Assembly: GCF_963675165.1 (NCBI RefSeq)
Contig: NC_087385.1
Span: 6,330,912 to 6,394,911 of the forward strand
DNA length: 64,000 nt
Direction of reading: 5' to 3'
DNA from: Halichondria panicea
Lineage: Eukaryota > Porifera > Demospongiae > Suberitida > Halichondriidae
Shown here: positions 21,910 through 31,600 of the stretch, in pieces
How positions within the stretch are numbered: the stretch's first letter is position 1
Layout: each line of letters begins with the position of its first letter
Notes under the pieces: model-generated
What the model was told of the DNA's origin: nothing
Database searches by the model: none
What the model saw: only the letters and a program-made list of their open reading frames with translations
Program-made: the position numbers and the translations under genes

Positions 21910-23423
21910 CACGCACACACAAGGACCCAGTGATTAATCGAGTAGCTGGGTTTATGTGTATGCACATTCTGAACGGACACACCGGATGTGGGAGTGGTCT
22001 GGAGCTGGTAGAGCACAAGTCAAAGCTTTATCTGGTAAACTAGTATTATTTAATTTGCTGCTGTGAATGTTATGTAAAGATCATTACGTATCTTCAACTA
22101 TGAGGTTGCTGCTGGTAAAGGGTCATTCTATTTAAAATTAAAAATTTGTTTTGTGTGTGTAGGTGTCTTCTGGTTGGGACTGTGCTGTTTGTGTGTGGGA
22201 CTTGACTGAAGGACAGTAAGTTAATTGCGTACACATTAAGAACATGGTTTATAGAATCTCTTCTCAGACTTCTTGCCAAACTTCAGCACACGGACACTGC
22301 TTCCGATGACATCATTACATGCCTAGCCTACAGCCCTACCACGTACGTAAGATCATATTCCTGTATAAATATGCATTCTCTCTCTATTATTAGTAGTAGC
22401 AGTAATTTCACCGGATACTTCTCTCTTTAGGGACAGCATAGCCTATTCCATGTCAAATTGTATAGTCTACTTGCGTCAGTTCTCCACACGACAGTCGGAG
22501 ATGAAGCTCACGGGGAAACTTGAGGGCCACACTGGCGAAGTAACACAGGTCAGATTCTAAACTCTTTTTATAATTATTGGTAGCCTGTTTTAGCTAAGTA
22601 TTACCTTGTAGTTTGTTCGTTTGTTCGTCAATCTAATTTGGTAGATACAAAAGTGAAGGCATGCACTCTACATGATTGCATTGCATGTAGATCGAAATAT
22701 TGTAGTATATGGCATCATGTTCATTGGGACTACTTGTGTGTGTAGGTGAGGTGGAACAGTTTCACTGAGAAGTGGGTCACAGGCTCAGAGGATGGGACCA
22801 TAAAGATCTGGGTGAGTATACAGAGTGTATATACATGCATATATATACTCTCCGAAATGAGGCCTGTTTTGATAGCTATTGAATTCTCACAACAAGTTAG
22901 GATGGTGAATTTTAATACATGCAGTAAATATCCAGTTTCTTATTGTAGAGGAGTGACGGCCAGGGCGAGTGTGAGCAGCTGGTGTCTGTCGGAGGGCCTG
23001 TCTCATTCGTCACCATCGACAAGAAGTATGGCTTCATATTGGCAGCCATCCATAATGTTATCAGGTCAGCTATATATTATTACAGGAACTATCTGTTTCT
23101 AGCCTGAAGCGAGACTAGACATTGCAGTGCGTATAATACCAAGGACGCCCTCGATAATGCCTTGTTTCTTGCAGGGTGTACAACACTGACCTTGAGTTAC
23201 TGCAAGTGTGTAGAGGTCACGAAGACAGTGTTAGAGCTGTCTTACACATACCGGAGAATGATCAGGTAGGGTGCATGACAGTTGGTATCGTGATCTTCTC
23301 GTTCTCTCCTGTGCATATAGATTAAGAGTATTTATAATTATAACCCTACAGTATGTGACAGCTGGCTGGGACAAGACCCTGAGACTTTGGTCGGCTTATC
23401 AGCCACGGACTCATACTTCATAG
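14359..23423 (+). CDS. WD40-repeat protein, ~732 aa, family not identified
   Basis: Twenty-three small exons from 14359-14455 to 23352-23423 join in frame to 732 aa, essentially all WD40 beta-propeller blades. Clear blades include GHEDGSLRCWEQDTGKL, DYTVVQWS, GYDNMLVVWEVS, TGSFDGKCKLW, GTSDGLVTKWD, SSGWDCAVCVWDL, TGSEDGTIKIW and TAGWDKTLRLWSAY at the C-terminus. The count suggests two propellers. A charged helical insert (about residues 400-440, KEADRKLKERARKKLLE) splits the second. One intron begins with GC (19750). Introns contain a Tc1-like remnant, a palindrome and a CA microsatellite. The protein is probably a scaffold; no catalytic domain is visible and I cannot assign an orthologue. 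Confidence 0.85.
17501..17890. mobile_element. Deleted Tc1/mariner-like DNA transposon (390 bp)
   Basis: Inverted ends CAGGGTTTTGCAGAATCTTT / AAAGATTCTGCAAAACCCTG, flanked by TA on each side (17499-17500, 17891-17892), as for Tc1/mariner/IS630 insertions. Inside is an open stretch on the plus strand reading TELLGLSYQSVAENLQVDPS followed by TVCRIV, a helix-turn-helix like the transposase N-terminus of that superfamily. There is no catalytic DDE region, so it is a non-autonomous internal-deletion derivative lying in a WD40-gene intron. Confidence 0.85.
17900..18580. other. Intronic stretch of the WD40 gene
   Basis: Remainder of the long 17027-18581 intron after the transposon remnant. No exon, RNA gene or clear repeat was recognised. 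Confidence 0.6.
20847..20893. repeat. Palindrome beside a splice acceptor
   Basis: Arms AGATTAATTGAGCATACAAT and ATTGTATGCTCAATTAATCT are separated by a few bases, forming a near-perfect hairpin that ends about 10 bp before the acceptor of the WD40 exon at 20903. A second related half-copy (AGATTAATTAAGCATACAAT) lies near 20328 in the same intron. Confidence 0.85.
21835..21905. repeat. (CA)n microsatellite
   Basis: About 70 bp of CA repeats immediately upstream of the acceptor for the WD40 exon at 21924; it forms most of the intron's 3' tract. Confidence 0.95.
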
Positions 23424-23506
23424 CTATAATAATTTTTTATCGACTTTTTAAACTGATGATTTTTATTTTTTTACACCATTTTTATACATGTACATGTAGA
23501 CAGTCT

Positions 23507-23680
23507 ATGACGAGTGTCGCAAGCTATGCTGTGCTAATGCCCCTCGCCATGTTATGCTTTCGCTCAAAAAGTATTAGAGTGTTAAATATAGTAGAGGGAA
23601 TAAGCTAATGAATTTTACATTAAAGTAAACTCACTGATCTGACTTGTTTTACATGCATGCATCTATTGTTGTTAGTGCGG
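23507..23680 (+). repeat. Direct repeat copy A (~170 bp)
   Basis: Shares CGAGTGTCGCAAGC, CTCGCCATGTTATGCTTTCG, GAATTTTACATTAA and CATGCATCTATTGTTGT, in order, with copy B at 24427-24581. Copies are diverged and about 920 bp apart. Class unknown. Confidence 0.75.
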
Positions 23681-24426
23681 CCTGAGATAGAGGCTAAAAG
23701 ATTCCCTTCCTCCCACGTTTTTGACTTGTTGCAGTTCACCCATGTAGCGTGTGGGTTATAAACCGGGGCTCCGGAGCTGTAGGTGGGTGGCCGGGAAACC
23801 GGCCGTAACTCACTTTCCTGTAGTCTTTCATTGTGATAGTCAACAGGTCTCCTGTAGTCTTTCATTAGATCACAGCCCTTTTTTTTTTTGTTTTTTTTTT
23901 GTTTTTTATAATGTTATGCCAAGAGACACTATAGCAGCACAGTGCTAGTGTCGCTTCCTTATAATTATAAAACAATTGGCAAAAGCATCTTCTCTAAAGA
24001 TAATGACGGCCACAAAAAATGTTAGCCTCACTAACACTATAATTATGAGCGTTACTTTTCGTCGTCAGTTGGTCTCGTTGGTGAGAGTGAAGTGTGTATC
24101 TCTGTCCTTCTTTGCTGCCTTTCATTAGGTAGCAGCCCTACTGTCTTTCATTAGGCAGTAGCAAAACGGTTTATTTTTTATCTGCATGTAGTACAGTTCA
24201 GTGTGTACAATATTTTTTTTCTTTAATGCAGAGCATGAGGTGCGTACCAACTAGCAGCTGAGAGCTAATATTAAGATTAAATTAACAAGATGTGTGCCCT
24301 AAAGTACTTTTTGGAAAGGAACGCAGGTATAGGCCCACACATGCAGTATCTAATAGGAAGTGAAGTTTTGTTTTGTGCACACTTAATTTAAGGGCAAACT
24401 TTTCTATTTTGTGACATTTACTTTTA

Positions 24427-24581
24427 TACGAGTGTTGCAAGCGTGCGCTTGCTAATGCCTCTCGCCATGTTATGCTTTCGCTCAATAGAGTGTAATATAG
24501 TAGTTTCTATAATGAATTTTACATTAATTATATAAACTTACTAAGAAACATGCATCTATTGTTGTATTATGTGGCTTACTG
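24427..24581 (+). repeat. Direct repeat copy B (~155 bp)
   Basis: Diverged second copy of the element at 23507-23680, in the same orientation. It has no terminal inverted repeats I can see. Confidence 0.75.
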
Positions 24582-24893
24582 GGACCCCAATCATAATTTA
24601 TTATGGCGAAAACAAGCCCCTTGTGCAATTACTGGCATGGTCCAGATGTGATATAATTATATATATACACTATTAATTGCACTGCTTCCATTTCCTGTGC
24701 AAGAAATAGTTGTGCTGTGGCTTCTTTGATATTTGGCTCCAACTGTATGAACATGCAACAAAATGTAGTATATAGCTACTGCCTAGTGCTACAATACAAG
24801 AATGCTAGGTAGTGTTCACTTGTATAGTGTTCATTTATTTGTTCTCACTCAGCTAACTAAAAGTTATCAGCAGAAATTAACTTCACAATCACT

Positions 24894-25238
24894 TCAACTG
24901 ATGTATATTTCCATGAGCTGCAGTCCAATGTTAGATGATGTACTGGGTCTATTGAAGCACATTCGTAGTTCAATGTCATCAGCAGTTGGAGTTGATAGAG
25001 TTTTCGTAAACCACAGATCATTTTCGTTATTGTAACATGTGTTGAGGCTCAACTGACCATCCCACAGCGCATTGTTGGGAAAGAAACTACGGTAATATAT
25101 ATGCCAGTTATTAGGTGTGGCCACACTATCACAAAAGTAGTCATTTCCCACAAATGGAGGAGAACCATAGGTGTTCCCCTCATCACAAGGACAGCGCCCG
25201 CTAGGGGCACTGTCAGTATTACAGTGTCGTATGTTTGA
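24894..25238 (-). CDS. Terminal exon of a cysteine-rich sponge-type domain (orphan)
   Basis: Minus-strand open stretch reading CPCDEGNTYGSPPFVGNDYF, then a block with ALWDGQ, TCYNNENDLWF, DDIELRMCF and a final GLQLMEIYIS-stop. This pattern (CPC, PPFVG..YYC, LWDG, CC..PWF, IELRVC, YEIYV) is, from memory, a recurrent extracellular domain in large sponge proteins. A probable acceptor lies just upstream (cag before SAPSGRCPC, near 25217). No upstream exon with a signal peptide is visible before NHP2, so this is either the last exon of a small gene or a stranded fragment. Function unknown. Confidence 0.5.
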   Translation of the reverse strand, partial: SNIRHCNTDSAPSGRCPCDEGNTYGSPPFVGNDYFCDSVATPNNWHIYYRSFFPNNALWDGQLSLNTCYNNENDLWFTKTLSTPTADDIELRMCFNRPSTSSNIGLQLMEIYIS

Positions 25239-25299
25239 TGATAATCAGTCGGATATGGTTTGCTGAAGCTGTGCACTTTTATAGACTTAATTTGAACTT

Positions 25300-26214
25300 G
25301 AAACACCCACTATAAAGTAACATGCATGCGTGGTATATTATAGAGGTATAATACACCGGAAGATTTCCGTGTTGTAAACGTATACGCTAGAGAATTACAA
25401 TTAAGATTTCCGTGTTTGTACACTATATATAATTATAGAGAGAATTAAAATTTCCGTGTTTGTAATAACTATAGCGAAATTTTTGCAAAACGATGATATT
25501 TGTTATTATGCAGACATGCTGTCCACATGCAGCTGCTGGACATGATACGGGTACACTGATTACATGGAGAAGGCAGAGGTGGAGACAATCAAGCTCTGTA
25601 TAAGCCATTGTCCCACAGAACATGCTCTCATTCTAATTATGCAGATTGCCTGGCAGAGAAAATTCAAGAGCAAACTTCCATAGACAGACATCTAGACACT
25701 AATGTTGCATGTTTAAAGTAAAGTTCTTTGTCAAAAAGAAGGAGACAATAATTGATAGTAGACTACATCTATACATAAAAAATTAATTTGGTGTCATATA
25801 AGACACAAGTCATTGTTCATATGAGATTAATTTGGTGTGGCCTAGCGCCTACGGTGTCCCTGAGGTATACACCTACTCCATTTTGCATTTGCAGTTCATT
25901 TTGCAGTTCGCTTTTGTGGTTCGTTTTGCAGTTCGCTTCTGCAGTTTGCTGAATAGGGAAAGCAGATAAGCACTGCATGTGCTTTATTAATTTTTTGCCC
26001 AGTTATCGCTCCATATATAGACCCTTACAAACCAGTATTGAGTAAGCACATATTTATTGTGACATCCACTAGCATAATTATGTGTGAGGTTAATAAATAA
26101 CCGAATACTGCACTACATCCATATCCTGCAGTAGTTACAGTTATACAATTGTCACAAAAATCAATGGTAAATTACAAGGAGGTAGACTAAGTATTAATTC
26201 AGTAAATTTAATGT
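25300..26214. other. Intergenic, short degenerate repeats
   Basis: Contains three copies of a GATTTCCGTGTTTGTA-like motif (25362-25465) and several TTTTGCAGTTCGCT-like repeats (25880-25950). No gene was recognised. Confidence 0.6.
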
Positions 26215-26706
26215 TCAGATGGGCAGGGGCAGAGCATCAACTGTTGAGAAACACTCGTCATAGAGTTCCTTGTACTCGTCTTCAGTCTTGACCATAACAA
26301 CACTGGTGGGGCGTTTGGTGAGTGAGGCAGCACCCAGATCTCGTCTCGAGGGCACGTAGCAGTAAGGGACCTCGTTGTCTTCGCACAGCACAGGGATGTG
26401 CGTAATGACGTCAATGGGGCTCACATCTCCGGCAAGAATCACCAGACCCTTCTCGTTCTTCCTCAGGCCTTTAACGACTTCTCTCACACCACGCTTTAGT
26501 TTCTTTGCTTTCCTGGATTTCTTGACAACTTTGTAAAGTTTCTTGGTGAGTTTCTTGCTGGCCATGGGATTGGCTATGATGCTAACCAGAGTTACTAGTT
26601 CTTCGTATGTGGCTGGTTCACTGTCTACAGGTTCTATCTTGACAATAGCACTAGACTGGACTTCTTCTTTCTCCTGGTCTTTGTCCTTGTGCTTGTGTTT
26701 CCCCAT
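26215..26706 (-). CDS. NHP2: NHP2, H/ACA ribonucleoprotein subunit
   Basis: Single-exon 163-aa protein of the L7Ae/NHP2 family, a core component of H/ACA snoRNPs (rRNA pseudouridylation) and telomerase RNP. Seen: a Lys-rich N-terminus (MGKHKHKDKDQ), the conserved core KLTKKLYKVVKKSRKAKKLK and VREVVKGLRKNEKGLVILAG, then DVSPIDVITHIPVLCED, IPYCYVPS-like VPYCYVPSRRDLG and a short acidic tail. The start MGKHK at 26706 was chosen because the 25 upstream in-frame residues overlap the promoter and PDCD2 start and are not conserved in the family. It lies head to head with PDCD2. Confidence 0.94.
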   Translation of the reverse strand: MGKHKHKDKDQEKEEVQSSAIVKIEPVDSEPATYEELVTLVSIIANPMASKKLTKKLYKVVKKSRKAKKLKRGVREVVKGLRKNEKGLVILAGDVSPIDVITHIPVLCEDNEVPYCYVPSRRDLGAASLTKRPTSVVMVKTEDEYKELYDECFSTVDALPLPI

Positions 26707-26779
26707 TCTTGATCTTCGACTCGGTCTTCTTACAGCCACGTGGTTGCCTTTGGATGTGTTGTCACGCCCACACCCCCAC
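26707..26779. promoter_or_regulatory. 73-bp divergent promoter, NHP2 / PDCD2
   Basis: The NHP2 and PDCD2 start codons are 73 bp apart in opposite directions. Transcripts must share a bidirectional promoter or overlap at their 5' ends. No TATA box is seen. Confidence 0.5.
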
Positions 26780-28514
26780 ATGGCTTTGGTGAAGACAAAG
26801 ATGGAACTTGGCTTTGTAGAGAAAGTGGATGACCCATCTCAGCTGTGTAGCTCCTTGTTCCCTAGTAAAGTTGGTGGGAAACCAGCATGGCTTGATCCTC
26901 AAGACCTTCCCCCTCCTGAATCTGTGTCCTGTAAGAGATGTAGATCACCACTCACCTTTCTACTGCAAGTATACGCACCTTTGTCTGATGGAGAGCGAGA
27001 CGAAACATTTCATCGAAGTATTTCAATTTTCATGTGTAGAGATTCAATTTGTCATCAGCAGGACGGCCCCAAATGCTTCCAAGTCTTACGATGTCAACTC
27101 CGGAAAGTGAACAATTTCTACAGTGAATCAGCTGATAGTACCGTTGATACTGCGGATCAATTGGACAGACTAAAACTGGACGAAGTTGATGATCCTCAAG
27201 ATGATGATACAGACGATAAGCCCTCGATATCAGCCACTGAAATGACTGTTCAAGACATCGAAGGCTGGGATGAAGAGGTGAAATCAAAGCCAGCCTCCAC
27301 CTCTAGTGTGAGTGTTGAAGGTACACTCACTGTTTGTCGGAGAACGTCCCCACTCTGTATTGTGTGTGGAATGTCTGGACCAAAGAGCTGTGCCAAGTGC
27401 AAGCGAGTCAGCTACTGCTCAAAGGAACATCAAACTCACGACTGGAAGAATGGACACAAACTGTTCTGCCCTGACCTTGCTAAAGGCAATAATTGTATTG
27501 TCGACTACGATCCCAGTGTGGGTGTAACTCTGCCGTTGTTTGAGATAGTCACTGAACCAGAACCAGAGAATGCGTCCCCTGATGGCCGAGCAGAGAAGAG
27601 TGTTGAGGAGAGGATGGCTGACTATCACAGCATCGTTAAGACCAAGAATCTGTCTGTCTCTCGGTTGAAGAAAGAGGAATCCGTTCGGGAGAAGAAGAGT
27701 GATAAACAGTTCAAGGTCTTCAAGAAAAGAGTAGCACTGGAACCTGAGCAGGTAGGTCTTGTACTGTGTTGTTGTTTGCTCACCTGTGTATTTATGTACC
27801 TTAATAGGAGCTCTTGAAGACAGTCAATATTGTACTAGACGCTCAATTTCAGAATTGCCAATTACCCTAGCAGTAGGTATCTAAGGCTAAGGCTTGGTAA
27901 AAATTAATTGTTCTGTCGTCTTTCTCCTTACTGTGGTCGTTCTATTTCAAACTGTTTCTCGGAATTATTATACTCCCTCTGTCAGGTGATTCGGTACCAT
28001 CGTGACAGCTGCCCACTGTTAGTCTCCAATGAGGGTGTGCCTACTGAAGGGGAAATCCCTAACTGTGTATGCGGTGCAAAGCGGGTCTTTGAGCTACAGG
28101 TAAACACTATATGTAGGCAAAGTAGACAGTAGATTTTTGCCTGGGGAGAGGGTAGAATATAAGGCCGACAAAATTGATAGTCCAGGGACCTAATTTTTAG
28201 GTTGGTTGGGAGGTAAAGATTCAGTCCCTCAGAGCACCCTTCCCCTCTGTGTACTTGTTGAAACCCAGTTACAGCACTTATACTCTCTCCACTATCGTTT
28301 AATTGTTGACCATTAGTCTAGATAATTATGATGTCACATGCTCTTTCCCTCTGTGCAGGTGATGCCCCAGCTGTTGTATTACCTCAAGCTGGACGAGGTG
28401 ATGGGACCCAGTGTGGACTGGGGTACACTACTCGTGTACACATGCTCTGAAAGCTGTTCCACTGGCCCCGCCTACAAGGAGGAGTTTCTATGGAGGCAAC
28501 ACTTCACTCAGTAG
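26780..28514 (+). CDS. PDCD2: PDCD2, programmed cell death protein 2
   Basis: Three exons (26780-27751, 27986-28099, 28359-28514) encode 413 aa. PDCD2 is a conserved chaperone-like factor for the ribosomal protein uS5/RPS2 in 40S assembly. Order of parts: N-terminal [10 protein letters not shown] and [11 protein letters not shown]; zinc-binding C..C pairs; an MYND-type finger ([20 protein letters not shown] then [10 protein letters not shown]); a charged linker; and the C-terminal TYP-type domain ending with [19 protein letters not shown] and YKEEFLWRQ. The length is slightly above the vertebrate protein because of an acidic insert ([13 protein letters not shown]). Confidence 0.95.
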
Positions 28515-28550
28515 AACACATGATTATTGTCCATGGGTTTTTTTTTGTAA

Positions 28551-28556
28551 AATAAA
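28551..28556 (+). terminator. AATAAA poly(A) signal of PDCD2
   Basis: Canonical AATAAA 37 bp after the PDCD2 stop codon, just past a T9 run. The convergent NDUFS2 stop is only 168 bp from the PDCD2 stop. Confidence 0.6.
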
Positions 28557-28681
28557 CTGTTGACAATAAATTAGAGAATGTTTTTCACAGAATATCAACG
28601 GCACAAATGACAGTTAATACATTACAATCTGACAGAGCTACAATATGGTTGTGTATATATATATATATATAAATGTTGCTT

Positions 28682-31600
28682 CTATCGATCCACTTCTCCA
28701 AATACAATGTCTTGTGAACCTAAAGAATAAGAAAGGTATAACGAATGTACATAACTAAACGTGATTGATTATCAGCCAACACAAAAATCATGTCAACTTA
28801 CCAATGATGGCTACAAGGTCTGCCAGCATGTGACCCTTACTCATAAAGTCCAGGCCAGCCTGTGAGAATAAGAGAGTGTGTTCACATAGCACATTAAACT
28901 CAGATTAAGGGTGGTGATGGATTATAGCCCACGCTTTTTTTCAGAAAATGGACTATTTGAGCACGAAATAAATTATTGATCTAAGCACACCACATTGTCA
29001 AAGTGCTACTAAACAAAATAATTTTTTAGGAAATTGGACACTCGCAACATAAGTTATGGCCTCTCGAACATAGCTACGAAAACAGGCCTGATTTGGAAAA
29101 AGCGCCCACTTATAGCCCACGCTTTTTTTCAGAAAATGGACTATTTGGGCACGAAATAAATTATTGATCTAAGCACACCATATTGTCAACCTATTAAAGT
29201 GCTACTAAACAAAATAATTTTTTCGGAAATCGGACACTCGCAACACAAGTTATGGCCTCTCGAACATAGCTACGAAAACAGGCCTGATTTGGAAAAAGCG
29301 TCCACTTATATATAGCCCACGCTTTTTTTCGGAAAATGGACTATTTGGGCCTGAAATAAATTACTGATCTAAGCACACTATATTGTCAACCTATCAAAGT
29401 ACTACTAAACAAAATAATTTTTTCGGAAATCGGACACTCGCAACACAAGTTATGGCCTCTCGAACATAGCTATGAAAACAGGCCTGATTTGGAAAAAGCG
29501 TCCACTTATAGCCCACGCTTTTTTTCAGAAAATAGACTATTTGGGCACGAAATAAATTATTGATCTAAGCACACAATATTGTCAACTTATCAAAGTGCTA
29601 CTAAACAAAATAATTTTTTAGGAAATCGGACACTCGCAACACAAGTTATGGCCTCTCGAACATAGCTATGAAAACAGGCCTGATTTGGAAAAAGCGTCCA
29701 CTTATATATAGCCCACGCTTTTTTTCAGAAAATGGACTATTTGGGCACGAAATAAATTATTGATCTAAGCACACCATATTGTCAACCTATCAAAGTGCTA
29801 CTAAACAAAATAATTTTTTCGGAAATCGGACACTCGCAACACAAGTTATGGCCTCTCGAACATAGCTATGAAAACAGGCCTGATTTGGAAAAAGCGTCCA
29901 CTTATAGCCCACGCTTTTTTTCAGAAAATAGACTATTTGGGCACGAAATAAATTATTGATCTAAGCACACAATATTGTCAACTTATCAAAGTGCTACTAA
30001 ACAAAATAATTTTTTAGGAAATCGGACACTCGCAACACAAGTTATGGCCTCTCGAACATAGCTATGAAAACAGGCCTGATTTGGAAAAAGCGTCCACTTA
30101 TATAGCCCACGCTTTTTTTTAGAAAATGGACTATTTGGGCACGAAATAAATTATTGATCTAAGCACACAATATTGTCAACCTATCAAAGTGCTACTAAAC
30201 AAAATCATTTTTTCGGAAATCGGACACTCGCAACACAAGTTATGGCCTCTCGAACATAGCTATGAAAACAGGCCTGATTTGGAAAAAGCGTCCACTTATA
30301 TAGCCCACGCTTTTTTTCAGAAAATGGACAATTTGGGCACGAAATAAATTACTGATCTAAGCACACCATATTGTCCATGTGGGCACACAAACAAAATACA
30401 CAATGCTGAATGGTGTGGCTTACAAGGTGAAAGAATCCAGGTGCCCTTATCTTGCAGCGGTAAGGCTTGGAGGTGCCATCAGAAACCAGATACACCCCAA
30501 ACTCTCCCTGCAGTGGCAGCCACAATGAGTGATGCACAACCAACACCCACCCAGCCCTACTATAATAGCACGCAGGGTATAGCCTTGGGTAGCTAACAAT
30601 GATTTAATTTAACTTAATTAGGTGGTGCAAAATGTAATACAGCTAACTCTAGACTAAAGGGTGAAGCATGAGCAAGAGTAGAGGGTATGTGGGAGATGAG
30701 GAGTGAGGTTACCTTGGGGGCCTCTATGGCAGTGTAAGTGGATCCAGGGGGAACATGGAACCCTTCAGTATACAGTTTGAAGTGGTGGATCAGAGCCTCC
30801 ATGGAGTCCTGTATCATGTGGCCATCATTATTGAGATACATACTTCCATAAAGGTTTAATTACAAAACATAATTATGAGTTCAGAGTGGTTGCACATGTA
30901 CAGTACCAATATCTGATCATACTACACTGTAAACGAGAAAAGAAATTCAAGATCCATACCTTCATCTCTGCCCTACTGGGTGGGGCTATCTTAGCATCGT
31001 CCACCTTGATCTCTCCCTCAGGCATATCATTGAGACACTGGTGAACAATCCGCATACTCTGTCTCATTTCCTCCACACGACAAAGGTATCTGCATGGACG
31101 AATAGAGACAAAATGTGGGTTAGCAAAATAGAAAATTAAGAATACCATTTAATACAGCTATATCTAAGAATAAGCTACAAAATGCATCCATTACATGACT
31201 AATGACCAGGTCTAGTCAGAATGGTCCCAGCCCCCCACAACCTGTTAGGCCAACACTGTGGGAATGAGGTTGGTAGTCTGGCCGCTTATAGAAACCACCA
31301 CTTGTAATTTCCTGGTTTGGGGCTTACAAGTTACAACTGAAGAGTAACCAGATAACTGAACACCCATAGGTGTAGGTAGTACAGTATAGAGAAAGGAAGT
31401 GGCTACAGTGATAAGCAAGAATGTCTAGGCACCAACCTTTGAAGAGCAGCCCTCACTACAGATTAGCTCACACAATCTCATGCAGTCATTGCCCATTTTC
31501 TCACAACTTATTAACTTATTTAATTTATATAACAGCTGGCACACCTGTCAAAGCAGTCTCCAAACCGGCCAATGGGCACATCAAAGTCCACTCTATCATA

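Larger units (their letters stand above)
23424..24893. other. Intergenic region with direct repeats
   Basis: No coding exon is supported. It contains the ~170-bp direct repeat pair listed separately, repeated CTGTAGTCTTTCATTAG-type motifs near 23817, 23850 and 24118-24165, and T-rich tracts near 23880. Confidence 0.6.

Noticed and set aside
23507-24581. Direct repeat pair as long terminal repeats of a retroelement
   Set aside because: The interval is under 1 kb with no coding sequence, primer site or target duplication visible.
26543-26779. N-terminal extension of PDCD2 in the same frame
   Set aside because: It is antisense to NHP2 and not similar to PDCD2; the ATG at 26780 matches the family N-terminus.
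26707-26781. 25-residue N-terminal extension of NHP2
   Set aside because: It runs through the promoter and overlaps the PDCD2 start; the MGKHKHKDKDQ start fits the family.
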